Part shown: one piece after another, positions 34,587 through 43,479 of the stretch
Numbering within the stretch: position 1 is the first letter of the stretch
Layout: each line of letters opens with the position of its first letter
Source of the DNA: Kocuria sp. TGY1127_2
GTDB taxonomy: Bacteria; Actinomycetota; Actinomycetes; Actinomycetales; Micrococcaceae
Direction of reading: 5' to 3'
Assembly: GCF_013394385.1 (NCBI RefSeq)
Contig: NZ_AP022834.1
Coordinates: 310,001-374,000 of the forward strand
Length of the DNA: 64,000 nucleotides
Program-made: the position numbers and the translations under genes
Notes under the pieces: model-generated
Told to the model about the DNA's origin: nothing
The model's database searches: none
What the model saw: the letters and a program-made list of their open reading frames with translations, nothing else

Positions 34587-36197
34587 ATGAAGGAAGAGCG
34601 GTCGCTCCGTGGATATCCCAAACAGGGCAAGGGAAATCCACGGGAAGATCTCATTTTTGCCGCAGCCGGAAAGAATGGGGAGCCCACATGGATCGAGGCC
34701 CGGAAACCGGATGGCCATCCCTCCGCGGAAGCCTATGAGAAGTTCGGTTTCGATCCCGAAGGTCCGGGTGAAAGCCTCCTGGCGGTGACCGATGGCGTGC
34801 GGAGGGTGGACATTCTCGATTCCTCGGGATCGCTTTCACCTCGGCTTCTCCGGTATTCGTCCAAGTACAACGGTGGTCTCATCCCGGCTGCTGCCGGTGG
34901 CGTCAAGTCCGACGCCGTGCTCGAGCGCAACCCGTTAATGGGTATGGCCTGGGAACCGAAGAGCGGCACCGACGATACAGAGGCATTGAATCGTCTGGTG
35001 GTCTCCGTCTCCGAGAACGGCGGAGGCACGGTGGTTCTTCCGCCCGGGGCGACGCTGGCGAGCGTGACCCTCGCTCCAGGAGTCTCACTGGCAGGATCCG
35101 GTCAGAGAATCACGAAGCTAGTTCTTCCCAACGGAGCGAACAGACCCATCGTCGCCGTGACACCATCCGCTTCCGGCCACAAGAACTACCGCACAGAGGT
35201 TCGTGATGTGACGTTGGAGGGCAATAGGTTCAACCAAACGGTGTGGTCCAAAGGTGTCAAATGGGCCCGGAACTCTCTCGAGAACCCCGCAACCATGCCC
35301 CATGGAATTTGGATTATACGATCAGAACCCAAGCCCGATCAGGACGACGAAGGCCTCGATCTTTACAATCTGGTCGTCAACGTGAGAATCAACGATGTCT
35401 ACGGTACGGCCGTCTTCGGCTGGAGGGGGAATGGAGGCAGCGTCTTCCACAATGTGGTGGCCATCCGGCCCGGTGTCGGATTCATTTCTCCGCCTGATTG
35501 TTCCTGGTCGGACTGCACCGTGGGGCAAGCGGAATTCACCGGGGTCCGTTCTCTGCACGGATCCGTGAACTATTCGAATGTCAAAACGTGGATGTCCGGA
35601 ACCGCGGTTCTCAAACACCCGGCGCCGGACGGAAATGCGTATCGGCGGCGGTGGGCCGATGGCTGGGAATTCCGTGGAAATGGGGCCGACGTCACCGTGT
35701 CGTCGTCCTCATCCCAGAACCATTCCGGGCACGGTCTGTGGATTACCCCGGGAACGGAAGGCGCGAATATCCAGATGTCCGTGGACGCGAACAACATGGT
35801 GCCGCCGTGGGCCATGCGGGCCGACGATGACCTGGAACCGTGGCTGACCAACGAAGAGAATAATGACCTCCAGGTTTATGGTGATGACGGCCGAACCCGA
35901 GCCGATAACCCGCAGAGGGCCACAACTGCCTCCGGGCACGTCGGAGCCTTCATCGAAGGGTCGAGAAATGTTCTGAACATTTCGTCGAATACGGCCGCGC
36001 AACAGGCCCCCGGGTCGTTCTACGGATGGCAGAAGCATGCACTCGCCTTCGGGGCCGAAGCGCGCGAAAACATGATCACGGTGTCTCACCATTCACTGAC
36101 CGAAAAGCGACCCTCTGGCGAGGTCATCAGAGGGGGCGCCACCGGCCGGAACTTTGTTCTGGGCAACGGGCGGGTCCTCGACCAGGTCTCTGACTAG
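34587..36197 (+). CDS. Right-handed beta-helix (pectate-lyase-like) protein
   Basis: 536 residues, no signal peptide or membrane segment. Around residues 123-175 the sequence GTDDTEALNRLVVSVSENGGGTVVLPPGATL is the classic start of a pectate-lyase-3/tail-spike beta-helix, followed by many short strands with Asn/Gly turns (VSSSSSQNHSGHGLWI, VLNISSNTAAQQ). Such folds bind, cleave or epimerise polysaccharides. The N-terminal ~110 residues are of unknown type. It starts 55 nt after the SGNH gene; how a leaderless protein would reach the polymer is unclear. Confidence 0.7.
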   Translation: MKEERSLRGYPKQGKGNPREDLIFAAAGKNGEPTWIEARKPDGHPSAEAYEKFGFDPEGPGESLLAVTDGVRRVDILDSSGSLSPRLLRYSSKYNGGLIPAAAGGVKSDAVLERNPLMGMAWEPKSGTDDTEALNRLVVSVSENGGGTVVLPPGATLASVTLAPGVSLAGSGQRITKLVLPNGANRPIVAVTPSASGHKNYRTEVRDVTLEGNRFNQTVWSKGVKWARNSLENPATMPHGIWIIRSEPKPDQDDEGLDLYNLVVNVRINDVYGTAVFGWRGNGGSVFHNVVAIRPGVGFISPPDCSWSDCTVGQAEFTGVRSLHGSVNYSNVKTWMSGTAVLKHPAPDGNAYRRRWADGWEFRGNGADVTVSSSSSQNHSGHGLWITPGTEGANIQMSVDANNMVPPWAMRADDDLEPWLTNEENNDLQVYGDDGRTRADNPQRATTASGHVGAFIEGSRNVLNISSNTAAQQAPGSFYGWQKHALAFGAEARENMITVSHHSLTEKRPSGEVIRGGATGRNFVLGNGRVLDQVSD

Positions 36198-36207
36198 GAG
36201 GAAAACC

Positions 36208-36870
36208 ATGACCACCATCATTCGAACTCAATCGAAAATCAGCAATGACCTGGCCGAGTACCTTCTGCCGGATCTTGGAGTACCCGTTGCGGCCCGCTGG
36301 GCAGCATCCACCGTGAACCCTCAGGACCCCAACCGGATTCCCGATGCCATGGGGCTGAGCCGCACGGCCGCCGTCCGGACGAAGCCCGCGGATGCACGAG
36401 TCATCGAAAGCGCGGACGGCCACGCACTCCAGATCACCAAAGGGTCATACCAATCGGGGGAGTATGCATTCCTGCACTCGCGGACCTCGACTTTCACGAT
36501 GATCGCCGTCTTCTCATGTCCCGGACAGACAGGGCCACTCGCGGACTTCGGACCGTGCCGAATTCAGAAGACCGCGACCTATTCTCTGCAGCGCGACAAG
36601 GATCTAATTCACGTCGAATCGCGCGACAGGGATGTCGTTCTCATCGCGAGTTTCGACGGAGCGAACAGCCATCTGACGGTCAACGGCAAGCGCTCCTTCG
36701 GGGACTTGTCCGCGGGGAACAGGCCGGATTTCCAGTCCATGTTCGGTGCATCCTACGGGACGATCACGTGGTATGAATTCGCCATCCTCGACTTCGCGGT
36801 CTCACCCGAGCAAGCGGATGAGATCGTGAACGTCATGCGCGGAATCTACCCGAATCTCCTGGGGCGATAG
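36208..36870 (+). CDS. LamG/concanavalin-like domain protein
   Basis: 220 residues, start ATG 36208 with TAGGAGGAAAA upstream, 10 nt after the beta-helix gene. Residues ~80-210 show a jelly-roll pattern: EYAFLHSRTSTFTMIAVFSC, ASFDGANSHLTVNGKRSFGDL, FQSMFGASYGTITWYEFAILDFAV, typical of laminin-G-like sugar-binding domains. No signal peptide. Probably a partner of the beta-helix protein; both resemble parts of phage tail fibres. It is the last gene of the locus. Confidence 0.6.
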   Translation: MTTIIRTQSKISNDLAEYLLPDLGVPVAARWAASTVNPQDPNRIPDAMGLSRTAAVRTKPADARVIESADGHALQITKGSYQSGEYAFLHSRTSTFTMIAVFSCPGQTGPLADFGPCRIQKTATYSLQRDKDLIHVESRDRDVVLIASFDGANSHLTVNGKRSFGDLSAGNRPDFQSMFGASYGTITWYEFAILDFAVSPEQADEIVNVMRGIYPNLLGR

Positions 36871-36985
36871 CCGCACATCGTGTGTCGGTCTGCCCGCCGC
36901 GGGTACCTCGGCGAAGCGCCGGAAAAGCGTGCGGTGCCTCCCTTGGCTCCGGTTGCGCGGGGGATCCTGTGCCAGGATATGGAGC

Positions 36986-38014
36986 ATGGAAAAGACCTTT
37001 GACCGGAATGATCGCCCGACGATCCGCGATGTGGCGGCCGAAGCGGGAGTCTCCAAGTCCTTGGTCTCCCTGGCTTTCCAGGACTCGTCGCGCGTGAGCT
37101 CCGAACGCCTCGACAGAATCCGAGCCGCCGCCGAAAGTCTCGGTTACCGCCCGAATTTTTTGGCCCGGACACTCGCGACGGAGGGATCTCCCTTTGTCGG
37201 GATCCTGGTTGTCGATCTGGAAAATCCCGTTCTGACCGAGATTGCAGAGGCCGCTAGGGTGGCGTTGCATCAGCACGGCCAATACGGCTTGGTAGCCAGC
37301 GCGACCGATGTCGGTGCAGCGTATCGGGGTGAAAGATACGGGGAGATCAACGAACAGGTTCTCGATATGTTTCGTGACCTCCGTCCGCGCGGCCTCGTGA
37401 TTGTTGGAACATCGGTCGAAGATGCGCGCTTGCCGGTCGGGATGCCGGTGGTTTTTGCCAGTGCCACGGCAGTGCGCGGGTCGAACCACCCATCCGTCCG
37501 TGCGGACGACGAGGCGGGTATCCGTCTGGTCATGGATCACCTGGTCGAACAGGGGCACCGGGTCATCGGTTTTGTCGGCGGTGAGGGAGGCGGAGTCTCG
37601 AGGGGCCGCCACGCCGCGTATCTGAGGTTCGTTCGCGAGCGTGGACTGCCGGAGCGGGCCGTGAAGGCGGCCTTCTCGGAAGAAGAAGGTTTCGAGGCCG
37701 CGACTGCGATGTTGACTTCTGGCTCCCGGCCGACGGCGATCGTAGCGGTCAGCGATTTGGTGGCCCTGGGTGTGCAGTCTGCCGCCGACTCAATGGGACT
37801 GCGGGTTCCAGAAGACCTTGCCATCGCGGGGTTCGACAACACATCGATTGCCGCAATGTCACGTATCTCGTTGACCTCGGTCGACCCCAGAAACCGCGAC
37901 ATCGGGCGCCTGGCAGCGGATACGATTGCGGAATCGATCGTCCAGCCCGGTCGCATCACCGAAGGCGTAACCCTTATGCCGGAATTGGTGGTCCGACGGT
38001 CGACGACTGGGTAA
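36986..38014 (+). CDS. LacI-family transcriptional regulator of the inositol-type locus
   Basis: 342 residues. N-terminal LacI helix-turn-helix PTIRDVAAEAGVSKSLVSLAFQ with hinge SLGYRPNFLARTLA, then a periplasmic-binding-protein-like effector domain (VGILVVDLENPVLTEI, VAIAGFDNTSIAAMSRISLTSVD). I chose ATG 36986, which has GGATATGGAG ahead of it. The palindrome TGGACCGGTCCA, with the central CG typical of LacI operators, occurs three times downstream at the promoters of the following genes, so this is almost certainly their repressor. The effector is probably inositol or a breakdown product. Confidence 0.9.
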   Translation: MEKTFDRNDRPTIRDVAAEAGVSKSLVSLAFQDSSRVSSERLDRIRAAAESLGYRPNFLARTLATEGSPFVGILVVDLENPVLTEIAEAARVALHQHGQYGLVASATDVGAAYRGERYGEINEQVLDMFRDLRPRGLVIVGTSVEDARLPVGMPVVFASATAVRGSNHPSVRADDEAGIRLVMDHLVEQGHRVIGFVGGEGGGVSRGRHAAYLRFVRERGLPERAVKAAFSEEEGFEAATAMLTSGSRPTAIVAVSDLVALGVQSAADSMGLRVPEDLAIAGFDNTSIAAMSRISLTSVDPRNRDIGRLAADTIAESIVQPGRITEGVTLMPELVVRRSTTG

Positions 38015-38040
38015 GCCTCAGGGATCGGAAAAATCACGTC

Positions 38041-38069
38041 TTGACCTGTGGGTTGGGTCACCCTAAAGT
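38041..38069 (+). promoter_or_regulatory. Promoter of the aldehyde dehydrogenase/iolD unit
   Basis: TTGACC (38041-38046), an exact 17-nt spacer, TAAAGT (38064-38069). The start point would fall near 38076, inside the first LacI operator. Confidence 0.65.
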
Positions 38070-38073
38070 GTGT

Positions 38074-38085
38074 TGGACCGGTCCA
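38074..38085. promoter_or_regulatory. LacI operator O1
   Basis: TGGACCGGTCCA, perfect 12-bp palindrome over the predicted transcription start, where a repressor would block initiation. Confidence 0.78.
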
Positions 38086-38127
38086 CAATAACCTCAACTC
38101 GATAAGCAAGGGCGTCTTGGCATCAAA

Positions 38128-38145
38128 TTTTGGACCGGTCCAAAA
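38128..38145. promoter_or_regulatory. LacI operator O2
   Basis: TTTTGGACCGGTCCAAAA, perfect 18-bp palindrome, the longest of the three copies. Its centre is 57 bp from that of O1, suiting cooperative binding or a small loop. Confidence 0.8.
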
Positions 38146-38196
38146 GCTGCAATGACGTATCCGCGCGGCGTCTTCGTCAACCGAAAGGCACACACC

Positions 38197-39645
38197 ATGC
38201 TCGGCAAGGAACTCCTGATCGGAGGCATCTGGGAGAAAGCGAGTAACGGTTCCGCTCCTCGGGACGTCACGTCTCCATTCGATGGACGAGTCCTCGGGCA
38301 AGTGGAGTCTGCCGGTCCCGGCGACGTCGAACGGGCCATCCGTGTGGCGGAACACGGTGCCGCGAAATGGCGTCGGACCCCGGCATGCGAGCGCTCGGAC
38401 ATCCTCCTCAAAGCCGCTGACCTGGCGGACCAGCGCGCCGAGGAGATCGGCCGCATACTGAGTGCCGAAAACGGAAAGACGCTGGGCGAGGCCATTGGCG
38501 AAGCCAAGCGCTCCGGGGACATCATCCGTCTCGCCGCATTCGAAGGTACGCAGCTTTACGGCCAGTCCCTGCCACTGGACGCCAACCGAGGCACCGGCCT
38601 GGAGAAGCTCGGATTCACCATCCGGCAGCCAGTGGGAGTGGTCGCCGCGATCAGTCCCTTCAACTACCCGGCTCTCCTGGTCAATCACAAGATTGCCCCC
38701 GCTCTGGCTGCGGGCAACGCCGTCATCCTCAAGCCTGCCGGAGCAACCCCGTTGACGGCGCTCGCGCTCGCGGAGTGCTTCGTGGATGCGGGTCTGCCCG
38801 AAGGCGTTCTGTCCGTTTTGACTGGATCAGGCAAAACCATTGGCGACGCGCTCACCTCGGACCCCAGGGTTCGGAAGATCAGTTTCACCGGGTCCACGGC
38901 GGTTGGGCAGCACATAGCTGCTACGGCCGGCGTGAAAAAGCTATCCCTCGAATTGGGGTCCTCCGCACCCGTGGTTGTTCTGCCGGACGCCGACATCGAT
39001 CTCGCGGCCACCGCCGTTGCGGCGGGCGGCTACATCAACGCGGGCCAGGTATGTATTTCGGTCCAGCGTGTTGTGGCTCATCGCGATGTCGCGACCGACT
39101 TCCTGGATGCCCTCAAGGTCAAGGTTGCAGAGCATCGCACCGGCGACCCATCGGACGGCACGACAACCGTGGGCACGCTCATCGATGAGCGAGAGGCCCA
39201 GCGTGTCGAACAGGCTTTCCGCCTGGCCGTCGACGAAGGCGCGACTTTGGCTCAGGGCGGCGAGCGGGACGGCGCGATCGTGCAACCGACGATCCTCTCC
39301 AACGTCGACCCGCGGTCCTCAATCGCTCAGCAAGAACTCTTCGGTCCCGGTGTGGCCGTCTCCGTGGCCCAGGACATCGGCGAAGCACTGGATCTCGCGA
39401 ACTCGACCGATTACGGCCTCGCAGCCGGTGTGTTCACCCGTGACAACAACAATGCGGTCCGTGCCGCGCGTGAGATTGACGCGGGCGTCGTGCACATCAA
39501 CTGGACACCCTTGTGGCGTGCGGACCTCATGCCATACGGAGGGCTGAAGGCTTCCGGCGTCGGCAAAGAAGGCCCCCGGGCCGCCGTAGCCGAAATGACC
39601 GAAGAAAAGGCCGTGATCCTGCACGGCCAGCCCTGGGACCAGTAA
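38197..39645 (+). CDS. Aldehyde dehydrogenase (lactaldehyde/glycolaldehyde dehydrogenase-like)
   Basis: 482 residues. ALDH motifs: FTGSTAVGQHIA, catalytic Glu in LELGSSAP, catalytic Cys in AGQVCISVQR, and MPYGGLKASGVGKEG. It lacks the features I expect of methylmalonate-semialdehyde dehydrogenase (IolA), and resembles the lactaldehyde/glyceraldehyde group instead. Start ATG 38197 has AAAGGC upstream; an earlier ATG at 38152 has no RBS and is almost directly after operator O2. It probably oxidises an aldehyde made by the aldolase two genes on. Confidence 0.83.
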   Translation: MLGKELLIGGIWEKASNGSAPRDVTSPFDGRVLGQVESAGPGDVERAIRVAEHGAAKWRRTPACERSDILLKAADLADQRAEEIGRILSAENGKTLGEAIGEAKRSGDIIRLAAFEGTQLYGQSLPLDANRGTGLEKLGFTIRQPVGVVAAISPFNYPALLVNHKIAPALAAGNAVILKPAGATPLTALALAECFVDAGLPEGVLSVLTGSGKTIGDALTSDPRVRKISFTGSTAVGQHIAATAGVKKLSLELGSSAPVVVLPDADIDLAATAVAAGGYINAGQVCISVQRVVAHRDVATDFLDALKVKVAEHRTGDPSDGTTTVGTLIDEREAQRVEQAFRLAVDEGATLAQGGERDGAIVQPTILSNVDPRSSIAQQELFGPGVAVSVAQDIGEALDLANSTDYGLAAGVFTRDNNNAVRAAREIDAGVVHINWTPLWRADLMPYGGLKASGVGKEGPRAAVAEMTEEKAVILHGQPWDQ

Positions 39646-39694
39646 CCCGCCCCTGCCCTACTGACAGACCACTCGCTGAATGCAAGGAAGCATC

Positions 39695-41632
39695 ATGACT
39701 CATCAGGACCAGACGATTCGACTCACCGTCGCCCAAACCATCGTCAAATTCATCAGCAATCAGTATTCGATCATGGACGGCGAACGGCGCCGTTTCATCC
39801 CGGCCGCCGGAGGGATCTTCGGACACGGGAACGTGTCCGGTTTCAGCCAGGCGTTCTCCCAGTACGCGGACTCGATCCCGTTCATCCAGGGGCGCAATGA
39901 GCAGTCCCTCGGGCATATCGGCTCGGGCCTCGCCAAAGCAACCCAGCGGCGCCAGACCCTCGCCGTGACGGCCTCGATCGGTCCCGGGGCCATGAACTTA
40001 GTGACGGCCTCAGCCTTGGCCACCGTCAACCGGTTGCCCTTGTTGCTTCTGCCGGGCGATACCTACGCGACGAGGCGTCAGGGTCCGGTCTTGCAGCAGC
40101 TCGAGGACCCCAGCGATCCGGGTCTGACCGTGAATGACGCATTCCGGCCGGTGTCCCGCTTCTTCGACCGGATCACCCGACCCGAGCAGCTCATCACTTC
40201 TCTGCCCCAGGCCTTCCGGGTTCTCGCGAACCCGGTCGAGACCGGCGCCGTCGTGCTCTCCGTCTCGCAGGACCTGCAGTCCATGGCGTATGACTTCCCG
40301 GTCGAGCTCTTCCGCGAGCGAGACTGGCCCATTCGACGCACCGTTCCTCAGCCGGAGGAGATTCAGGCGATCGTAGAAGCGATCCGCGGTGCGGAGAAAC
40401 CCTTGATCATTGCCGGCGGCGGGGTCCACTACTCGTTGGCGCAGGAGAAGCTGCAGCAGCTCGGGGAGGCTACCGGCATTCCCGTCGCCGAGACTTTCGG
40501 AGGCAAGGGCGCCGTCCAACACGACGCGGACTGGTTCCTCGGGGGCATCGGTTTGGAGGGCAATCCGGCCACCAACCGGCTAGCGGCCCAGGCCGACCTG
40601 ATCCTTTCGATCGGCACTCGCCTGACCGATTTCTCCACGGGTTCCCAGACCATGTTCAAGAACCCCGACGTGCGGTTCGCCGCAATCAACATCGCGGAAA
40701 TCGATGCCATCAAACAGGGCGGCGTCGCCGCCGTCTCCGACGCGCGGCGAGGCATCGAGGATCTGCTGTCCGACCTCGAGGGCTACGGGGTCTCCCAGGG
40801 CTGGTCCAGCGAGATCCGTAGTCAGAAGGACGAGTGGCGTCCGCAGCGTGCCGCAGCGCTGGACCCTGACACTATGTTCAACAAGAACGCACCCGAACAC
40901 GCTGACCTCAACATCCCGGACACGGATGCCGTGCTGACCCAGGGGCAACTGATCGGCCTAATGCAGGAGCACTCCCAGAGCGGCGACGTCGTGATCGCTG
41001 CGGCGGGCGGCCCTCCCGGTGACCTCCTCAAGGTCTGGGACGCGACCGAAGGGCGCCATGCACACCTCGAATTCGGTTTCTCGTGCATGGGGTACGAGAT
41101 TCCTGCAGGTATTGGGGTGCGGCTGGCGAATCCCGAGGAAGAAAAGCGCGTCTCGGTATTCATTGGGGACGGTACTTTCCTCATGAACCCCACGGAGATC
41201 CTCACCGCGGCCCAGGAAGGTCTCAAAGTGACCTACGTGGTTTCGGAAAATCACGGTTTCCAGGTGATCCGCCGTCTTCAGATGATGAAGTTCGGCGAAC
41301 AATTCGGAAATGATTTCCGGTATCGCGGCCACGACGAGCAAGGGCGGCTCTCGGGCGAATACCTGCAGGTGGGGCTCGAGAACATCGGTGAAGGCCTCGG
41401 CGCCAAGGTGGTTCGGGCGACCTCCGCCCAGGAGGTTCGTACCGCTCTGGACGACACCAGAAGCCATGAGGGCCCAGTCATGATCGTTGTGCCCACCGTT
41501 CCCCTAGTAGACCTGCCCGGATCGGAAGTTTTCTGGGACGTGGCACCGGCTGAAGTCAGCGAACAGGAGTGGGTCCCGCCCTTGCGGGCCGAGTACGAAG
41601 AGGGACTGCGGGATCAGAGGTGGCACGTATGA
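39695..41632 (+). CDS. iolD: 3D-(3,5/4)-trihydroxycyclohexane-1,2-dione acylhydrolase
   Basis: 645 residues, thiamine-diphosphate enzyme that opens the cyclohexanedione ring in myo-inositol breakdown. N-terminal FGHGNVSGFSQAF, FIQGRNEQSLGH (catalytic-type Glu), SIGPGAMNLVTASALATVNRLPLLLLPGD and RRQGPVLQQLEDP are strongly IolD-like. The C-terminal TPP motif is GDGTFLMNPTE...SENHGF. ATG 39695 has GCAAGGAAGC before it. It is the best single marker that this locus handles inositol or a close relative. Confidence 0.93.
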   Translation: MTHQDQTIRLTVAQTIVKFISNQYSIMDGERRRFIPAAGGIFGHGNVSGFSQAFSQYADSIPFIQGRNEQSLGHIGSGLAKATQRRQTLAVTASIGPGAMNLVTASALATVNRLPLLLLPGDTYATRRQGPVLQQLEDPSDPGLTVNDAFRPVSRFFDRITRPEQLITSLPQAFRVLANPVETGAVVLSVSQDLQSMAYDFPVELFRERDWPIRRTVPQPEEIQAIVEAIRGAEKPLIIAGGGVHYSLAQEKLQQLGEATGIPVAETFGGKGAVQHDADWFLGGIGLEGNPATNRLAAQADLILSIGTRLTDFSTGSQTMFKNPDVRFAAINIAEIDAIKQGGVAAVSDARRGIEDLLSDLEGYGVSQGWSSEIRSQKDEWRPQRAAALDPDTMFNKNAPEHADLNIPDTDAVLTQGQLIGLMQEHSQSGDVVIAAAGGPPGDLLKVWDATEGRHAHLEFGFSCMGYEIPAGIGVRLANPEEEKRVSVFIGDGTFLMNPTEILTAAQEGLKVTYVVSENHGFQVIRRLQMMKFGEQFGNDFRYRGHDEQGRLSGEYLQVGLENIGEGLGAKVVRATSAQEVRTALDDTRSHEGPVMIVVPTVPLVDLPGSEVFWDVAPAEVSEQEWVPPLRAEYEEGLRDQRWHV

Positions 41633-42414
41633 GGTCGACTCCATTGGACCAGGGAAAGCTGGCTCGACGCATCCGCTCGGGCGAGCTGACGCATGGTGCC
41701 TTTTGTGGAATGGGACATCCCGCGTCGGCGGAAATCATGGCAGTCTCCGGCCTGGACTGGGTTCTGCTGGACCTCGAACACGGGGGATCGGACGAATCCC
41801 ACATCGGTCAGGTCGTCGCCTCCACGGGCGGCTACGGTACGGCGACACTGGTGCGCGTCGAATCCCTGGAGCGTATTCGTATCGGCCGGGCCCTGGACGC
41901 GGGTGCCGCAGGGATCATGCTGCCCCGAATCAACGATGCCATCCAGGTCGAGGAAACGTTGTGTTACTTCCGATACCCACCCCAGGGGATGCGCGGAGTT
42001 GCTACGTACAACCGTTCCGTCCGGTGGGGTCTTGATACGGGTGCGTTGGACACCGCGAACAGCGAGGCCCTGTGCATCGTCCAGATCGAAACTCTCGGCG
42101 CCCTCAATGAGGTGGAAGAGATAGCCGCGCTGGACGGAGTCGATGTGCTGTTCATCGGACCGCTGGACCTCTCCTACGCTTTGGGAACCCCGCGCAATTT
42201 CGAATCGGAGGAATTCAAGGACGCCGTGGACCGTGTTCTCAACGCCGCGCGGAAGGCCGGGATTTCCGCAGGGATTCTCAGTGCCAACACCGACGTGGCG
42301 GAAAAGCGTGCCGCGCAAGGCTTCACCTTCCTCCCGGTCGGGTCGGACTCGACCCTCTTGGCAAATGCGGCGCGCGACGTCGCCGCTCGGTTGGGAGGAG
42401 CACGCCATGACTGA
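41629..42414 (+). CDS. HpcH/HpaI-type class II aldolase
   Basis: 261 residues. Family motifs: WVLLDLEHGG near residue 42 (base and metal region), MLPRINDAIQVEETL, FRYPPQGMRGVATY and QIETLGALNEVEEIAAL with FIGPLDLSYALG. Such enzymes cleave 4-hydroxy-2-keto acids to pyruvate or a related 2-keto acid plus an aldehyde, using a divalent metal. It overlaps iolD by 4 nt (ATGA). It occupies the place where an inositol locus normally has the IolJ aldolase, but belongs to an unrelated family. The substrate is not known. Confidence 0.87.
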   Translation: MRSTPLDQGKLARRIRSGELTHGAFCGMGHPASAEIMAVSGLDWVLLDLEHGGSDESHIGQVVASTGGYGTATLVRVESLERIRIGRALDAGAAGIMLPRINDAIQVEETLCYFRYPPQGMRGVATYNRSVRWGLDTGALDTANSEALCIVQIETLGALNEVEEIAALDGVDVLFIGPLDLSYALGTPRNFESEEFKDAVDRVLNAARKAGISAGILSANTDVAEKRAAQGFTFLPVGSDSTLLANAARDVAARLGGARHD

Positions 42415-43339
42415 ATCCACGCAGCGGAATCGCCACGTCGTCATAGGATTGGGTCCGGTGCCGCCCGAGGAGGTCGAGACCGTGCTCGGAGCTGACGTGG
42501 ATTTTGTCGCCGAGCCTGGTCCGCAGGATCTCGCTGTCGTGGAAGGCGCGATAGTCCGCGCCGCGGTGACGGTCGGCGAGGCTGAACTCGAGCGCATGCC
42601 CGAGCTCAAGGTCATCGCTCGAACGGGAGTTGGCGTTGACGACGTCGACGTTCCCGCTGCCCGGAGGCGCGGTATTCCGGTTGCCATCACCCCGGGAACC
42701 AATACCAATGCCGTAGCCGAAGGGGCTTTCGCCCACATCCTGCACTTAGTCAAGTCGTTGGACCCACTGACCCGGTTGGTGCGCGAAGGCCGGTGGACCG
42801 AGCGATCCGGAGTCCCGGTGGGTGACCTCGAAGGCGCGACCCTGGGCATCATGGGCTACGGGCGTATCGGCCAACGCGTGGCCCACATCGCTCGGGCCTT
42901 CGGGATGGAGATCCTGGCCTACGACCCCGTGGCCCCGGTCGATCCCGAGATCCGCGCAGAAACCGTGGAAGAACTCCTCAAGGGTTCCGACGTCGTTTCT
43001 CTGCATCTTCCGTTGGTCGAGCAAACCAGAAACCTCCTCGACCGGGACGCCTTGAACATCATGCGTCCCGGGGCGGTGCTGATCAACGTCAGTCGCGGTG
43101 GGATCGTGGATGAGGATGCGCTCTTGGAGGCTCTGGAAGAAGGGCGCATCTCCGGTGCCGGACTGGATGCCTTCGACCCTGAGCCGACCCAGGACCACCC
43201 GCTGTATCACCATCCCAATACGGTGCTGACTCCGCACGTAATGGGGCTGAGCAAGAATGCCGCTAGCGCGACCTTCCATGATGCAGCCGTAGCGGTCCGT
43301 GCCGTTCTGGACGGCGGTCAACCCGCTGCCGTGGCGTAG
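42407..43339 (+). CDS. D-isomer-specific 2-hydroxyacid dehydrogenase
   Basis: 310 residues. NAD-binding TLGIMGYGRIGQRVA near residue 145, catalytic Arg in NVSRGGIVDEDAL, Glu in DAFDPEP and His in TPHVMG. Start ATG 42407 overlaps the aldolase gene by 8 nt and has TTGGGAGGAG upstream. It would interconvert a 2-keto acid and a D-2-hydroxyacid (glyoxylate/hydroxypyruvate type), possibly a product of the aldolase/aldehyde dehydrogenase pair. It is the last gene of the first unit; a weak hairpin follows. Confidence 0.88.
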   Translation: MTESTQRNRHVVIGLGPVPPEEVETVLGADVDFVAEPGPQDLAVVEGAIVRAAVTVGEAELERMPELKVIARTGVGVDDVDVPAARRRGIPVAITPGTNTNAVAEGAFAHILHLVKSLDPLTRLVREGRWTERSGVPVGDLEGATLGIMGYGRIGQRVAHIARAFGMEILAYDPVAPVDPEIRAETVEELLKGSDVVSLHLPLVEQTRNLLDRDALNIMRPGAVLINVSRGGIVDEDALLEALEEGRISGAGLDAFDPEPTQDHPLYHHPNTVLTPHVMGLSKNAASATFHDAAVAVRAVLDGGQPAAVA

Positions 43340-43348
43340 ACCTGAGAA

Positions 43349-43378
43349 GGGCGGTGTTTAGCCACAGGGAAGCCGCCC
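43349..43378 (+). terminator. Weak hairpin after the first inositol unit
   Basis: GGGCGG/CCGCCC arms with an 18-nt loop, 10 nt past the stop, followed by CTCCGATCATTTG. A possible partial terminator. Confidence 0.3.
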
Positions 43379-43393
43379 CTCCGATCATTTGTA

Positions 43394-43444
43394 TTGACGT
43401 TAGAACAATTTGAAAAATAAGCTGAATCGATATGGACCGGTCCA
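43394..43444 (+). promoter_or_regulatory. Promoter and LacI operator O3 of the second inositol unit
   Basis: TTGACG (43394-43399), 18-nt spacer, TAAGCT (43418-43423), then TGGACCGGTCCA at 43433-43444, near or just after the predicted start point. The layout is the same as at O1, so both units should answer to the LacI regulator. Confidence 0.65.
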
Positions 43445-43479
43445 ATGCTCCGGTCGGACGATCTCAATGAGGAGAAATC

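Noticed and set aside
34587-36870. Beta-helix and LamG genes as part of a prophage
   Set aside because: No integrase, capsid, portal, terminase or lysis genes nearby; they continue the exopolysaccharide operon with short spacing.
38197-39645. Calling the aldehyde dehydrogenase IolA
   Set aside because: The sequence around the active site resembles lactaldehyde/glyceraldehyde-type ALDHs rather than CoA-acylating methylmalonate-semialdehyde dehydrogenase.
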